DNA of 64,000 bases from contig CAMGYJ010000010.1 of the NCBI GenBank assembly GCA_946122785.1, positions 52,266,162-52,330,161 on the forward strand, given 5' to 3'. This document shows, piece after piece, positions 1 to 12,165 of this stretch; the stretch's first letter is position 1, and every line of letters starts with the position of its first letter. Below the pieces are notes generated by a model, which was not told the DNA's origin, searched no databases, and saw only the letters and a list, made by a program, of their open reading frames with translations. The DNA is from Linum tenue. Its lineage: Eukaryota > Streptophyta > Magnoliopsida > Malpighiales > Linaceae. The position numbers were made by a program, and so were the translations under genes.

Positions 1-124
1 ATTTGGGCTAATTTATTTTCGGATGCATTTTCTTAATGTATGGGGCGAACGAAATGCCATTTTCTTTGGATTTTGAAGGCTACATGTCACGGATTCGGCC
101 TAAGGATGTTTTTCAACAATGATT

Positions 125-291
125 AAGTCAATTAAGCACCGATTTGGGCGGATTTATTCCAGGTCAATTTTTGGCAGATTCCAAAGGGGTACCATCACAG
201 ATTTCGGGCGATTTTTCCGAAATGCCATTTTCTTTCGATTCTTGAGGCTACAGATCACGAATCTGGCCGAGGCTATTCTCCATCGATAATG
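125..291 (+). repeat. A half of the monomer (~167 bp)
   Basis: The longer half. In order it holds the start block 'aagtcaattaagcaccgat', 'gggcggatttattcc', an A/T-tract ('caatttttggcag'), a GGTACC site, the dyad ATTTCGG...CCGAAAT, and the late block 'gccattttctttcgattcttgaggctac' in part shared with B. Variant A halves across the window differ mainly after GGTACC: 'tttctttcgattcttgaggc', 'ttcattggattcttgaggat', 'ttcaatggattctggcgg', or 'catttcattggactctag'. These four endings are the main class markers used in this annotation. Confidence 0.8.
201..223. other. conserved dyad in the A half
   Basis: ATTTCGG (201-207) and CCGAAAT (217-223) are perfect 7-bp inverted arms around a 9-nt spacer 'gcgattttt'. 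The same dyad recurs at monomer spacing through most of the window. It is broken in the A variant that reads 'ccaaaatgcc' in place of 'ccgaaatgcc', and in the 'cgagcgattttccg' variant. It could be only a compositional accident fixed by amplification; no function can be read from it. Confidence 0.6.
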
Positions 292-322
292 AAGTCTATT
301 GATCCTATTCTGCACGGATAAC
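292..322 (+). repeat. C tag: truncated third start block (31 bp)
   Basis: Begins 'aagtctattgatcc', resembling the 'aagtccattaagcac' start blocks, but is cut after ~31 bp, where a B half begins. It recurs in almost every unit as 'aagtctattgatcctattc' plus a short tail. C plus B is 173 bp, close to the 167 bp of A, so the tag may be the original start of the second half with a later internal duplication, or a remnant of a third copy. The two readings cannot be separated here. Confidence 0.65.
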
Positions 323-464
323 AAGTCCATTAAGCACAGATTTGGGCTAATTTATTTTCGGATGGCATTTTCTTAATTTATGGGGCAAACGAAATGCCAT
401 TTTCTTTGGATTTTGAAGGCTACATGTCACGGATTCGGCCTGAGGCTATTTTTCAACAATGATT
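323..464 (+). repeat. B half of the monomer (~142 bp)
   Basis: The shorter half. It holds the start block 'aagtccattaagcac.gat', 'gggc.aatttattttcgga', 'ggcattttc.taatttatgg', the late block 'gccattttctttggattttgaa' and 'ggctatttttcaacaatg'. Four recurrent variants occur: B1 'ggataacaag...gggctaattt...acatgtcacgg'; B2 'taggccaattt...ggggcgacg...acaggtcacgg'; B3 'gggccgaacg...gaaagctacaggtcgcgg'; B4 'ttcgaatgg...cgacctgaggctattcttcaacg', the last almost always followed by an A half that starts 'atgcttaagttcattaag'. Confidence 0.8.
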
Positions 465-3400
465 AAATCAATTAAGCACCGATTTGGGCGGATATATTCC
501 GGGTCAATTTTTGGCAGATTCCAAAGGGGTACCATCACAGATTTCGGGCGATTTTTCCGAAATGCCATTTTCTTTCGATTCTTGAGGATACGGATCACGA
601 ATCTGGCCGAGGTTATTCTCCATCGATAATGAAGTCTATTGATCTTATTCTGCACGGATAACAAGTCCATTAAGCACCGATTTGGGCTAATTTATTTTCG
701 GATGGCATTTTCTTAATTTATGGGGCGAACGAAATGCCATTTTCTTTGGATTTTGAAGGCTACATGTCACGGATTCGGCCTGAGGCTATTTTTCAACAAT
801 GATTAAGTCAATTAAGCACCGATTTGGGCGGATATATTCCGGGTCAATTTTTGGCAGATTCCAAAGGCGTACCATCACAGATTTCTGGCGATTTTTCCGA
901 CATGCCATTTTCTTTCGATTCTTGAGGCTACAGATCACGGAATCAGGCCGAGGCTAGTCTCCACCGACAATGAAGTCTATTGATCCTATTCTCCACGGAT
1001 GATAAGTCCATTAAGCAACGATTTAGGCCAATTTATTTTCGGATGACATTTTCGTAATTTATGGGGCGACGAAAGGTCATTTTCTTTGGATTTTGAAGGC
1101 TACTGGTCACGGATTCAGGCTGAGGCTATTCTTCAACGACGATTAAGTCCATTAAGCACCGCTTAAGGCGGATTTATTCCGGTTCGATTTTCGGCATATT
1201 CCAAATGGGTACCATCACAGATTTCGGGCGATTTTTCCGAAATGCCATTTTCAATGGATTCTGGAGGATACAGATCACGGAATAAGGCCGAGGCTAGTCT
1301 CCACCGATAATGAAGTCTGATCCTATTCTCCATCGATGATAAGTCCATTAAGCAACGATTTAGGCCAATTTATTTTCGGATGGCATTTTTTAATTTATGG
1401 GGCGACGAAAGGTCATTTTCTTTGGATTTTGAAGGTTGCAGGTCACGGATTCGGCCTGAGGCTAATTTTCAACAATGATTAAGTCCATTAAGCACCAATT
1501 TGGGCGGATTTATTCCAGGTCAATTTTTGGCAGATTCCAAGGGGGTACCATCACATATTTCGGGCGATTTTTCAAAAATGCCATTTTTTTTCGATTCTTG
1601 AGGCTACAGATCACAGAATCAGGCCGCAGTTATTCGCCACCGATAATGAAGTCTATTGATCCTATTCTCCATGGATGATACGTCCATTAAGCACCGATTT
1701 GGGCCAATTTATTTTCGGATGGTATTTTCGTAATTTATGAGGCGAACGAAAGGCCATTTTCTTTGGATTTTGAAAGCTATAGGTCGCGGATTCGGCCTGA
1801 AGCTATTTTTCAACAATGATTAAGTCTATTAAGCACCTATTTGGGCGGATTTATTCCTGGTCAATTTTTGGCAGATTCCAAAAGGGTACCATCACTTATT
1901 TCGGGCGATTTTTCCGAAATACCATTTTCATTGGATTCTTGACGATACTGATCACGGAATCAGGCCGAGGCTATTCTCCACCGATAATGAAGTCTATTGA
2001 TCCTATTCTCCACGGATGATAAGTCCATTAAGCACCGATTTGGGCCAATTTATTTTCGGATGGTATTTTCGTAATTTATGAGCCGAAGAAAAGGCCATTT
2101 TCTTTGGATTTTGCAAGCTACAGGTCGCGGATTCGGCCTGAAGCTATTTTTCAACAATGATTAAGTCCATTAAGCACCTATTTGGGCGGATTTATTCCTG
2201 GTCAATTTTTGGCAGATTCAAAAGGGGTACCATCACCTATTTCAGGCGATTTTTCCGAAATACCAATTTCTTTTGATTCTTGAGGCTACAGATCACGGAA
2301 TCAGGTCGAGGCTATTCTCCATCGATAATGAAGTCTATTGATCCTATTCTCCACGGATAACAAGTCCAGTAAGCACCGATTTGGGCCAATTTATTTTCGG
2401 ATGGATTTTCGTAATTTATGTGGCGAACGAAAGGCCATTTTCGTTGGATTTTGAAGGCTACATGTCACAGATTCGGCCTAAGGCAATTTTTCGCAATGAT
2501 TAAGTCCATTAAGCACCGATTTGGGTGGATTTATTCCGGGTTAATTTTTGGCAGATTCCAAAGGGGTACCATCACAGATTTCGGGCAATTTTTCCGAAAT
2601 GCCATTTTGAATGGATTCTGGAGGATACAGATCACGGAATGAGACCAAGGCTAGTCTCCACCGACAATGAACTCTATTGACCCTATTCTCCACGGATGAT
2701 AAGTCCATTAAGCAACGATTTAGGCCAATTTATTTTCGGATGGCATTTTCGTAATTTATGGGGCGACGAAAGGCCATTTTCTTTGGATTTTGAAGGCTAC
2801 AGGTCACGGATTCGGCCTGACACTATTTTCAACAATGATTAAGTCCATTAAGCACCGATTTGAGCGGATTTATTCCGGGTCAATTTTTGGCAGATTCCAA
2901 AGGGGTACCATCATAGATTTCGAGCGATTTTTCCGTAATGCCATTTCATTGGACTCTAGAGGATACAGATCACAGAATCAGGGCGAGGCTAGTCTCCACC
3001 AACAATGAAGTCTATTGATCCTATTCTCCACGGATGATAAGTCCATTAAGTAACGATTTAGGCCAATTTATTTTCGGATGGCATTTTCGTAATTTATGGG
3101 GCGACGAAAGGCCATTTTATTTGGATTTTGAAGGCTACAGATCACGGAATCGGCCTGAGGCTATTCTTCAACGATGATTATGTCCGTTAAGAACCGATTT
3201 GGGCGGATTTATTCCGAGTCTATTTTTAGCAGATTCCAAAGGGGTACCATCACAGATTTCTGGCAATTTTTCCGACATGCCATTTTCTTTCGATTCTTGA
3301 GGCTACAGATCACGGAATCAGGCCGAGGCTAGTCTCCACCGACAATGAAGTCTATTGATCCTATTCTCCACGGATGATAAGTCCATTAAGCAACGATTTA

Positions 3401-5051
3401 GGCCAATTTATTTTCGGATGGCATTTTCGGAATTTATGGGGCGATGAAAGGTCATTTTCTTTGGATTTTGAAGGCTACTGGTCACGGATTCAGGCTGAGG
3501 CTATTCTTCAACGACGATTAAGTCCATTAAACACCACTTAAGGTGGATTTATAACAGGTCAATTTTTGGCAGATTCCAAAGGGGTACCATCTCATATTTC
3601 GGGCGATTTTTCCTAAATGCCATTTTCTTTTGATTCTTGAGGCTACAGATCATGGAATCAGGCCGGAGCTAGTCTCCACCGATAATGATGTCTATTGATC
3701 CTATTCTCCACGGATGATAAGTCCATTAAGCATTGATTTGGGCCAATATATTTTCGGATTGCATTTTCGTAATTTATAGGGCGAACGAAAGGCAATTTTC
3801 TTTGGATTTTGAAGGCTACATGTCACGGATTCAGGCCTGAGGCTATTTTTCAACAATGATTAAGTCAATTAATCACCGATTTGGGCGGATTTATTCCGGG
3901 TCATTTTTTGGTAAATTCCAAAGGGGTACCATCACAGATTTCGGGCGATTTTTCCGACATGCCATTTTCTTTCGATTCTTGAGGCTACAGATCACGGAAT
4001 TAGCCGAGGCTATTCTCCACCGATAATAAAGTATATTGATCCTATTCTCCATGGATTATAAGTCCATTAAGCACCGATTTGGGACAATTTATTTTCGGAT
4101 GGCATTTTCGTAATTTATGGGGCGACGAAAGGCCATTTTCTTTGGATTTTGAAGGCTACAGGTCACGGATTCAACCTGAGACTATTCTTCGACGTTGATT
4201 AAGTCCATTAAGCACCGCTTAAGGCGGATTTATTCCGGGTCAATTTTTCGGAAGATTCCAAATGGGTACCATCACAGATTTCATGCAATTTTTCCGAAAT
4301 GCCATTTTCAATAGATTCTGGCGGATGCAAATCACGGAATCAGGACGAGGCTAGTATCCACCGACAATGAAGTCTATTGATCCTATTCACCACAGATGAT
4401 AAGTCCATTATGCAACGATTTAGGCCAATTTATTTTCGGATGGCATTTTCGTAATTTATGTGGCGAGGAAAGCCCATTTTCTTTGGATTTTGACGGCTAC
4501 AGGTCACGGATTCGACCTGAGGCTATTTTTCAACAACGATTAAGTCCATTAAGCACCGATTTGGGCGGATTTATTCCGGGTCAATTTTTGGCAGATTCCA
4601 AAGGGGTACCATCACCGATTTCGAGCGATTTTCCGAAATGCCATTTTGAATGGATTTTGGAGGATACAGATCACGGAATGAGACCGAGGCTAGTCTCCAC
4701 CGACAATGAAGTCTATTGACTCTATTCTCCACGGATGATAAGTCCATTAAGCAACGATTTAGGCCTATTTATTTTCGGATGGCATTTTCGTAATTTATGG
4801 GGCGACGAAAGGCCATATTCTTTGGATTTTGAAGGCTATAGGTAAGGGATTCGGCCTGAGGCTATTTTCAACAATGATTAAGTCCATTAAGCACCAATTT
4901 GGGCAGATTTATTCCCGGTCAATTTTTGGCAGATTCCAAAGGGGTACCATCAAAGATTTTGAACGATTTTTCCGAAATGCCATTTCATTGGACTTTAGAG
5001 GATACAGATCACGGAATCAGGCCGAGGCTAGTCTCCACCGACAATGAATTC

Positions 5052-6408
5052 TTTTGATCCTATTATCCACGGATGATAAGTCCATTAAGCAACGATTTAG
5101 GCCAATTTATTTTTGGATGGCATTTTCGTAATTTATGTCGCGACGAAAGCCGATTTTCTTTGGATTTTGAAGGCTACAGGTCACGGATTCGGCCTCAGGC
5201 TATTTTTCAACAACGATTAAGTCCATTAAGAACCGATTTGGGCGGATTTATTATGGGTCAATTTTTGGCAGATTCCAATGGGGTACCATCACAGATTTCG
5301 GGCGATTTTTCCGAATTGCCATTTTGAATGGATTCTGGAGGATACAGATCACGGAATCAGGCCGAGGCTAGTCTCCACCGACAATGAAGTCTATTGACCC
5401 TATTCTCCACAGATGATAAGTCCATTAAGCAACAATTTAGGCCAATTTATTTCGGATGACATTTTCGTAATTTATGGGGCGACGAAAGCCCATTTTCTTT
5501 GGATTTTGAAGGCTACAGGTCACGGATTCGGCTTGAGGCTATTTTTCAACAACGATTAAGTCCATTAAGAACCGATTTGGGCGGATTTATTATGGGTCAA
5601 TTTTTGGAAGATTCCAAAGGGGTACCATCACAGATTTCGGGCGATTTTTCCGAAATGCCATTTTGAATGGATTCTGGAGGATACAGATCACGGAATCAGG
5701 CCGAGGCTAGTCTCCACCGAAAATGAAGTCTATTGACCCCATTCTCCACAGATGATAATTCCATTAAGCAAAGATTTAGGCCAATTTATTTTCGGATGGC
5801 ATTTTCGTAATTTATGGGGCGACGAAAGGCCATTTTCTTTGGATTTTGAAGGCTACAGGTCACGGATTCGGCCTGAGGCTATTTTCAACAATGATTAAGT
5901 CTATTAAGCACCAATTTGGGCAGATTTATTCCCGGTCAATTTTTGGCAGATTCCAAAGGGGTACCATCACAGATTTCGAACGATTTTTCCGAAATGCCAT
6001 TTTGAATGGATTCTGAAGGATACAGATCACGGAATCAGACCGAGGCTAGTCTCCACCGACAATGAATTCTATTGACCCTATTCGCCACGGATGATAAGTC
6101 CATTAAGCAACGATTTAGGCCAATTTATTTTCGGATGGCATTTTCGTAATTTATGGGGCGACGAAAGGCCATTTTCTTTGGATTTTGAAGGCTACAGGTC
6201 ACGGATTCGGCCTGAGGCTATTTTCAACAATGATTAAGTCTATTAAGCACCAATTTGGGTAGATTTAATCCCGGTCAATTTTTGGCAGATTCCAAAGGGG
6301 TACCATCACAGATTTCGAACGATTTTTCCGAAATGCCATTTCATTGGACTTTAGAGGATACAAATCACGGAATTAGGCCGAGGCTTGTCTACACCGACAA
6401 TGAAGTCT
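5052..6408 (+). repeat. four-unit block, copy 1
   Basis: Four consecutive units bounded by the rare reading 'cttttgatcctatt' (near 5052 and 6408). They carry, in order, two units with the rare 'aacgattaagtccattaag' + 'ttattatgggtcaa', one with 'ccaatttgggcagattta' ending 'gaatggattctgaagg', and one ending 'catttcattggactttag'. The next block repeats this order at an offset of ~1356 bp. Confidence 0.7.
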
Positions 6409-7382
6409 TTTGATCCTATTCTCCACGGATGATAAGTCCATTAAGCAACGATTTAGGCCAATTTATTTTCGGATGGAATTTTCGTAATTTATGTGGCGAC
6501 GAAAGCCCATTTTATTTGGATTTTGAAGGCTACCGGTCACGGATTCGGCCTGAGGCTATCTTTCAACAACGATTAAGTTCATTAAGAACCGATTTGGGCG
6601 GATTTATTATGGGTCAATTTTTGGCAGATTCCAAAGGGGTACCATCACAGATTTCGGGTGATTTTTCCCAAATGCCATTTTGAATGGATTGTGGAGGATA
6701 CAGATCACGGAATCAGGCCGAGGCTAGTCTCCACCGACAATGAAGTCTATTGACCCTATTCTCCACAGATGATAAGTCCATTAAGCAACGATTTAGGCCA
6801 ATTTTTTTTCGGATGACATTTTCGTAATTTATGGGGCGACGAAAGGCCATTTTCTTTGGATGTTGAAGGCTACAGGTCACGGATTCGGCTTGAGGCTATT
6901 TTTCAACAACGATTAAGTCCATTAAGAACCGATTTGGGCGGATTTATTATGGGTCAATTTTTGGCAGTTTCCAAAGGGGTACCATCACAGATTTCGAGCG
7001 ATTTTTCCGAAATGCCATTTTGAATGAATTCTGGAGGATACAGATCACGAAATCAGGCCGAGGCTAGTCTCCACCGACAATGAAGTCTATTTACCCCATT
7101 CTCCATAGATGATAAGTCCATTAAGCAACGATTTAGGCCAATTTATTTTCGGATGGCATTTTCGTACTTTATGGGGCGACGAAAGGCCTGAGGCTATTTT
7201 CAACAATGATTAAGTCCATTAAGCACCAATTTGGGCGGATTTATTCCGGGTCAATTTTTGGCAGATTCCAAAGGGTTGCCATCACAGATTTCAAACGATT
7301 TTTCCGAAATGCCATTTCATTGGATTTAAGAGGATACAGATCACGGAATCAGGCCGAGGCTAGTCTCCACTGACAATGAAGT
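6409..7382 (+). repeat. four-unit block, shortened copy 2
   Basis: Repeats the markers of the preceding block: 'ttattatgggtcaa' twice, 'gatgacattttcg' with 'cggcttgaggc' in the second unit, then 'catttcattggattt' and 'cttttgatcc'. It has only three units and a further 42-bp deletion at 7185, so its length is 974 instead of ~1357 bp. One unit is missing relative to copy 1, as expected from an unequal exchange in register. Confidence 0.65.
7181..7192. other. deletion scar at GGCC direct repeats (42 bp)
   Basis: The usual order 'aaaggcc-atttt...ttcggcc-tgagg' is here 'aaaggcctgagg'. The sequence between two GGCC tetramers in the B half, plus one of them, is missing. Anchor spacing confirms it: 297 bp between 6909 and 7206 instead of ~340. 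Confidence 0.85.
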
Positions 7383-8874
7383 CTTTTGATCCTATTCTCC
7401 ACGGATGATAAGTCCATTAAGCAATGATTTAGGCCAATTTATTTTCGGATTGCATTTTCGTAATTTATGGGGCGACGAAAGGCCATTTTCTTTGGATTTT
7501 GAAGGCTACAGGTCACGGATTCGGCCTGAGGCTATTTTTCAACAATGATTAAGTCCATTAAGCACCGATTTGAGCGGATTTATTCCGGGTCAATTTTTGG
7601 CAGATTCCAAAGGGGTACCATCATAGATTTCGTGCGATTTTCCGAAATTTCATTTCATTAGACTCTAGAGGATCCAGATCACGGAATCAGGGCGAGGCTA
7701 GTCTCCACCGACAATGAAGTCTATTGATCCTATTCTCCACGGATGATAATTCCATTAAGCAACGATTTAGGCCAATTTATTTTCGGATGGCATTTTCGTA
7801 ATTTATGGTGCGATGAAAGGCCATTTTCTTTGGATTTTGAAGGCTACAGGTCACGGATTCGGCCTGAGTCTATTTTTTAACAATGATTATGTCCATTAAG
7901 CACCAATTTGGGAGGATTTATTCCGGTCCAATTTTTGGCAGATTCCAAAGGGGTATCATATCAGATTTCGGGCGATTTTTCCAAAATGCCATTTTCTTTT
8001 GATTCTTGACGCTACAGATAACGGAATCAGGCCGCAGCTATTCTCCACCGATAATGAAGTATATTGATCCTAATCTCCACGGATGATAAGTCCATTAAGC
8101 ACTCATTTGGGCCAATATATTTTCGGATGGCATTTTCGTAATTTATAGGGCGAACGAAAGGCCATTTTCATTGGATTTTGAATGCTACATGTCACGAATT
8201 CGGCCTGAGGCTATTTTTCAACAATGATTAAGTGAATTAAGAACCGATTTGGGCGGATTTATTCCGGGTCATTTTTGGCAGATTCCAAAGGCGTACCATC
8301 ACAGATTTCGGGCGATTTTTCCGACATGCCATTTTCTTTCGATTCTTGAGGCTACAGATCACGGAATTGGGCCGAGGCTATTCTCCACTGATAATAAAGT
8401 GTATTGATCCTATTCTCCATGGATGAAAATTCCATTAAGCACCAATTTAGGACAATTTATTTTCGGATGGCATTATCGTAATTTATGGGGCGACGAAAGG
8501 CCATTTTCTTTGGATTTTGAAGGTAACATGTCACGGATTCGGCCTGAGGCTATTTTTCAACAATGATTAACTCCATTACGCATCGATATGGGCGGATTTA
8601 TTCCGGGTCAATTTTTGGCAGATTCCGAAGGGTTACCATCACTGATTTCGGGCGATTTTTCCAAAATGCCATTTTCTTTCGATTCTTGAGGCTACAGATC
8701 ACGAAATCAGGCCGCAGCTATTCTCCACCGATAATGAAGTCTATTGATCCTATTCTCCACGGATGATAAGTCCATTAAGCAGCGATTTGGGCCAATTTAT
8801 TTTCTGATGGCATTTTCGAAATTTATGGGCCGAACGAAAGGCCATTTTCTTTGGATTTTGAAAGCTATAGGTCG

Positions 8875-8983
8875 CGGATTCGGCCTGAGGCTTTTTTTCA
8901 ACAATGATTAAGTCCATTAAGCACCTAATTGGTTTTATTTATTCCTGGTCAATTTTTGGCGGATTCCAAAGGGGTACCATCAC
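8875..8983 (+). repeat. rare-variant tract, copy 1 (shared with 33731-33839)
   Basis: A 109-bp stretch containing the unusual readings 'ggctttttttcaac' and 'cctaattggttttattta', where nearly all other units read 'cctatttgggcggattta'. The same 109 bp occurs without a difference at 33731-33839, while sequence on both sides differs between the two places. Confidence 0.85.
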
Positions 8984-9139
8984 TGATTTCGGGCGATTTT
9001 TCCGAAATGCCATTTTCATTGGATTCTTGAGGATACAGATCAAGAAATCAGGCCGAGGCTATTCTCCACCGAAAATGAAGTCTATTGATCATATTCTCCA
9101 TGGATGATAAGTCCATTAAGCAACGATTTAGGCCAATTT

Positions 9140-9778
9140 ATTTTCGAATGGCATTTTCGTAATTTATGGGACGACGAAAGGCCATTTTTTTGGATTTTGA
9201 AAGCTACAGGTCACGTATTCGACCTGACGCTATTCTTCAACGATGCTTAAGTTCATTAAGCACAATTTTGGGCGAATTTATTCCGGGTCAATTTTTGGCG
9301 GATTCCAAAGGGTGTACCATCACAGATTTCGGGCGATTTTTCCGAAATGCCATTTCATTAGACTCTAGAGGCTACAGATCACGGAATCAGGCTGAGGCTA
9401 TTGTCCACCGATAATGAAGTCTATTGATCCTATTTTCCACCGATGATAAGTCCATTAAGCAACGATTTAGGCCAATTTATTTTTGGTTGCATTTTCGTAA
9501 TTTATGGGGCGACGAAAGGTCCTTTTCTTTGGATTTTGAAGGTTACAGGTCACGGATTAGGCGTGAGGCTATTTTTCAACAATGATTAAGTCCATTAAAC
9601 ATCGATTTGGGCGGATTTATTCCGGGTCAATTTTTGGCAGATTCCAAAGGGGTAACATCACAGATTTCGGGCGATTTTTCCGAAATGCCATTTTCTTTCG
9701 ATTCTTGAGGCTACAGATCACGGAATCAGGACGCAGCTATTCTCCCTCGATAATGAAGTCTATTGATCCTATTCTCCA
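9140..9778 (+). repeat. two-unit block, copy 1 (repeated at 14505)
   Basis: Carries rare readings 'gggacgacgaaagg', 'aaagggtgtaccatc', 'ttatttttggttgc', 'aaaggtccttttc' and 'attaggcgtgaggc', all found again in the same order at 14505-15143 with only a handful of substitutions noticed. Offset is 5365 bp, which becomes a whole number of units (15) once the insertion at 13652 is subtracted. Confidence 0.8.
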
Positions 9779-11159
9779 TGGATAACAAGTCCATTAAGCG
9801 ACGATTTGGGCTAATTTATTTTCGGATCGCATTTTCGTAATTTATGGGGGAACGAAAGGCCATTTTCTTTGGATTTTGAAGTCTACAGGTCACGGATTCG
9901 GCCTGAGGCTATTTTTCAACAATGATTAAGTCAATTACGCACCGATTTGGGCGTATTTATTCCTGGTCAATTTTTGGCAGATTCCAAAGGGGTACCATAA
10001 CAGATTTCGGGAGATTTTTCCGAAATGCCATTTTCAATGGATTCTGGCGGATACAGATCACGGAATTAGGCCGAGGCTATTCTCCACCGATAATAAAGTA
10101 TTTTTATCCTATTCTCCACGGATGATAAGTCCATTAAGCACCGATTTGGGACAATTTATTTTCGGATGGCATTTTCGTAATTTATGGGGCGACGAAAGGC
10201 CATTTTCTTTGGATTTTGGAGGCTACAGGTCACGGATTCAGCCTGAGCCTATTCTTCAACGATGATTCAGTCCATTAAGCACCGCTTAAGGCGGATTCAT
10301 TCCGGGTCAATTTTCGGCAGATTCCAAATCGGTACTATCACAGATTTCGGGCGATTTTTCCGAAAAGCCATTTTCAATGGATTCTGGCGGATACAGATCA
10401 CGGAATCAGGCCGAGGCTAGTCTCCACCGACAATGAAGTCTATTGATCCTATTCTCCAAGGATGATAAGTCCATTAAGCAACGATTTAGGCCAATTTATT
10501 TTTGGATGGCATTTTCGTAATTTATGGGGCGACGAAAGGCCACTTACTTTGGATTTTGAAGGCTACAGGTCACGGATTCGGCCTGAGGCTATTTTTCAAC
10601 AACGATTAAGTGCATTATGCACCGATTTGGGCGGATTTATTCCGGGTCAATTTTTGGCAGATTCCAAAGGGATACCATCACAGATTTCAAGCGATTTTCC
10701 TAAATGCCATTTCATTGGACTCTAGAGGCTACAGATCACGGAATCAGGCCGGGGCTATTCTCCACCGATAATCAAGTCTATTGATCCTATTCTCCACTGA
10801 TGATAAGTCCATTAAGCAACGATTTAGGCCAATTTATTTTCGGATGGCATATTCGTAATTTATGGGGCGAGGAAAGTACATTTTCTTTGGTTTTTGAAGG
10901 TTACAGGTCACGGATTCGGCCTGAGGCTAATTTTCAACAATGATTAAGTCCATTAAGCATCGATTTGGGTGGATTTATTCCGGGTCAATTTTTGGCAGAT
11001 TCCAAAGGGGTACCATCACAGATTTCGGGCGATTTTTCCAAAATGCCAATTTCTTTCGATTTTTAGGCTACAGATCACGGAATCGGGCCGCAGCTATTCT
11101 CCACGGATAATGAAGTCTATTGATCCTATTCTCCACGGATGATAAGTCCATTAAGCACC

Positions 11160-12165
11160 GATTTGGGCCAATTTATTTTCGGATGGCATTTTCGAAATTT
11201 ATGGGCCGAACGAAAGGCCATTTTCTTTGGATTTTGAAAGCTACAGGTCGCGGATTCGGCCTGAGGCTATTTTTCAACAATGATTAAGTCCATTAAGCAC
11301 CTATTTGGGCGGATTTATTCCTGGTCAATTTTTGGTAGATTCCAAAGGGGCACCATCACAGATTTCGAGCGATTTTCCGAAATGACATTTCATTGGACTC
11401 TAGAGGCTACAGATCACGGAATCAGGCCGAGGCTATTGTCCATCGATAATGAAGTCTATTGATCCTATTCTCCACGGATGATAAGTCCATTAAGCACCGA
11501 TTTGGGCCACTTTATTTTCTGATGACATTTTCGTAATTTATGGGCCGAACGAAAGGCCATTTTCTTTGGATTTTGAAAGCTACAGGTCGCGGATTCGGCC
11601 TGAGGCTATTTTTCAACAATGATTAAGTCCATTAAGCACCTATTTGGGCGGATTTATTCCGGGTCAATTTTTGGCGGATTCCAAAGGGGTACCATCACTG
11701 ATTTCGGGCGATTTTTCCGAAATGCCATTTTCATTGGATTCTTCAGGATACAGATCACGGAATCAGGCCGAGGCTATTCCCCACCGACAATGAAGTCTAT
11801 TGATCCTATTCTCCACGGATGATAAGTCCATTAAGCACCGATTTGGGCCAATTTATTTTCGAATAGCATTTTCGTAATTTATGGGGCGACGAAAGGCCAT
11901 TTTCTTTGGATTTTGAAAGATACAAGTCACGGGTTCGACCTGAGGCTATTCTTCAACAATGCTTAAGTTCATTAAGCACCGATTTGGGCGAATTTATTCC
12001 GTGTCAATTTTTGGCAGATTCCAAAGGGGTACCATCACACATTTCGGGCGATTTTTTCGAAATGCCATTTTCTTTCAATTCTTGAGGCTACAGATCACGG
12101 AATCAGGCCGAGGCTATTCTCCATCGATAATGAAGTCTATTGATCATATTCTCCACGGATGATAA
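11160..12165 (+). repeat. three-unit block, copy 1 (repeated at ~15167)
   Basis: Shares with 15167-16172 the readings 'ttttcgaaatttatgggcc', 'gcgattttccgaaatgac', 'attccccaccgac'-like ending, and 'attccgtgtcaattt' with 'cacacattt' and 'tttctttcaattc'. Offset about 4007 bp, or 11 units after removing the insertion at 13652. Confidence 0.75.

Larger units (their letters stand above)
125..464 (+). repeat. representative 340-bp monomer (A + C + B)
   Basis: One full period chosen to show internal structure. The start-block 'aagtc.attaag' occurs at 125 (A) and, after B, again at 465, giving 340 bp. Inside it there are two further starts: 'aagtctattgat' at 292 and 'aagtccattaag' at 323. A shared late block 'gccattttcttt.gatt.tga.g.tac' lies at 224 in A and 396 in B. 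It is 68 bp before the start at 292 and 69 bp before the start at 465. Thus the monomer is an old dimer: A 125-291 (167 bp), C 292-322 (31 bp), B 323-464 (142 bp). B lacks about 26 bp relative to A between its start and late blocks. Confidence 0.85.
1..900 (+). repeat. run of near-identical satellite units at left edge
   Basis: Units anchored near 118 and 458 are very similar, with about nine differences in 340 bp noticed by eye. Both share 'tctttcgattcttgagg', a 'ctgcacggataacaag' junction and the B variant with 'acatgtcacgg'. The third unit (from ~798) begins the same way but switches to another variant after ~885. This is a short monomeric run rather than the mixed-variant pattern seen further right, and it suggests local homogenisation that may continue left of the window. 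Confidence 0.75.

Noticed and set aside
446..1348. Minus-strand open frames of 61-74 codons near the left edge.
   Set aside because: They are the reverse reading of the same satellite units and occur only where variants happen to lack stops.
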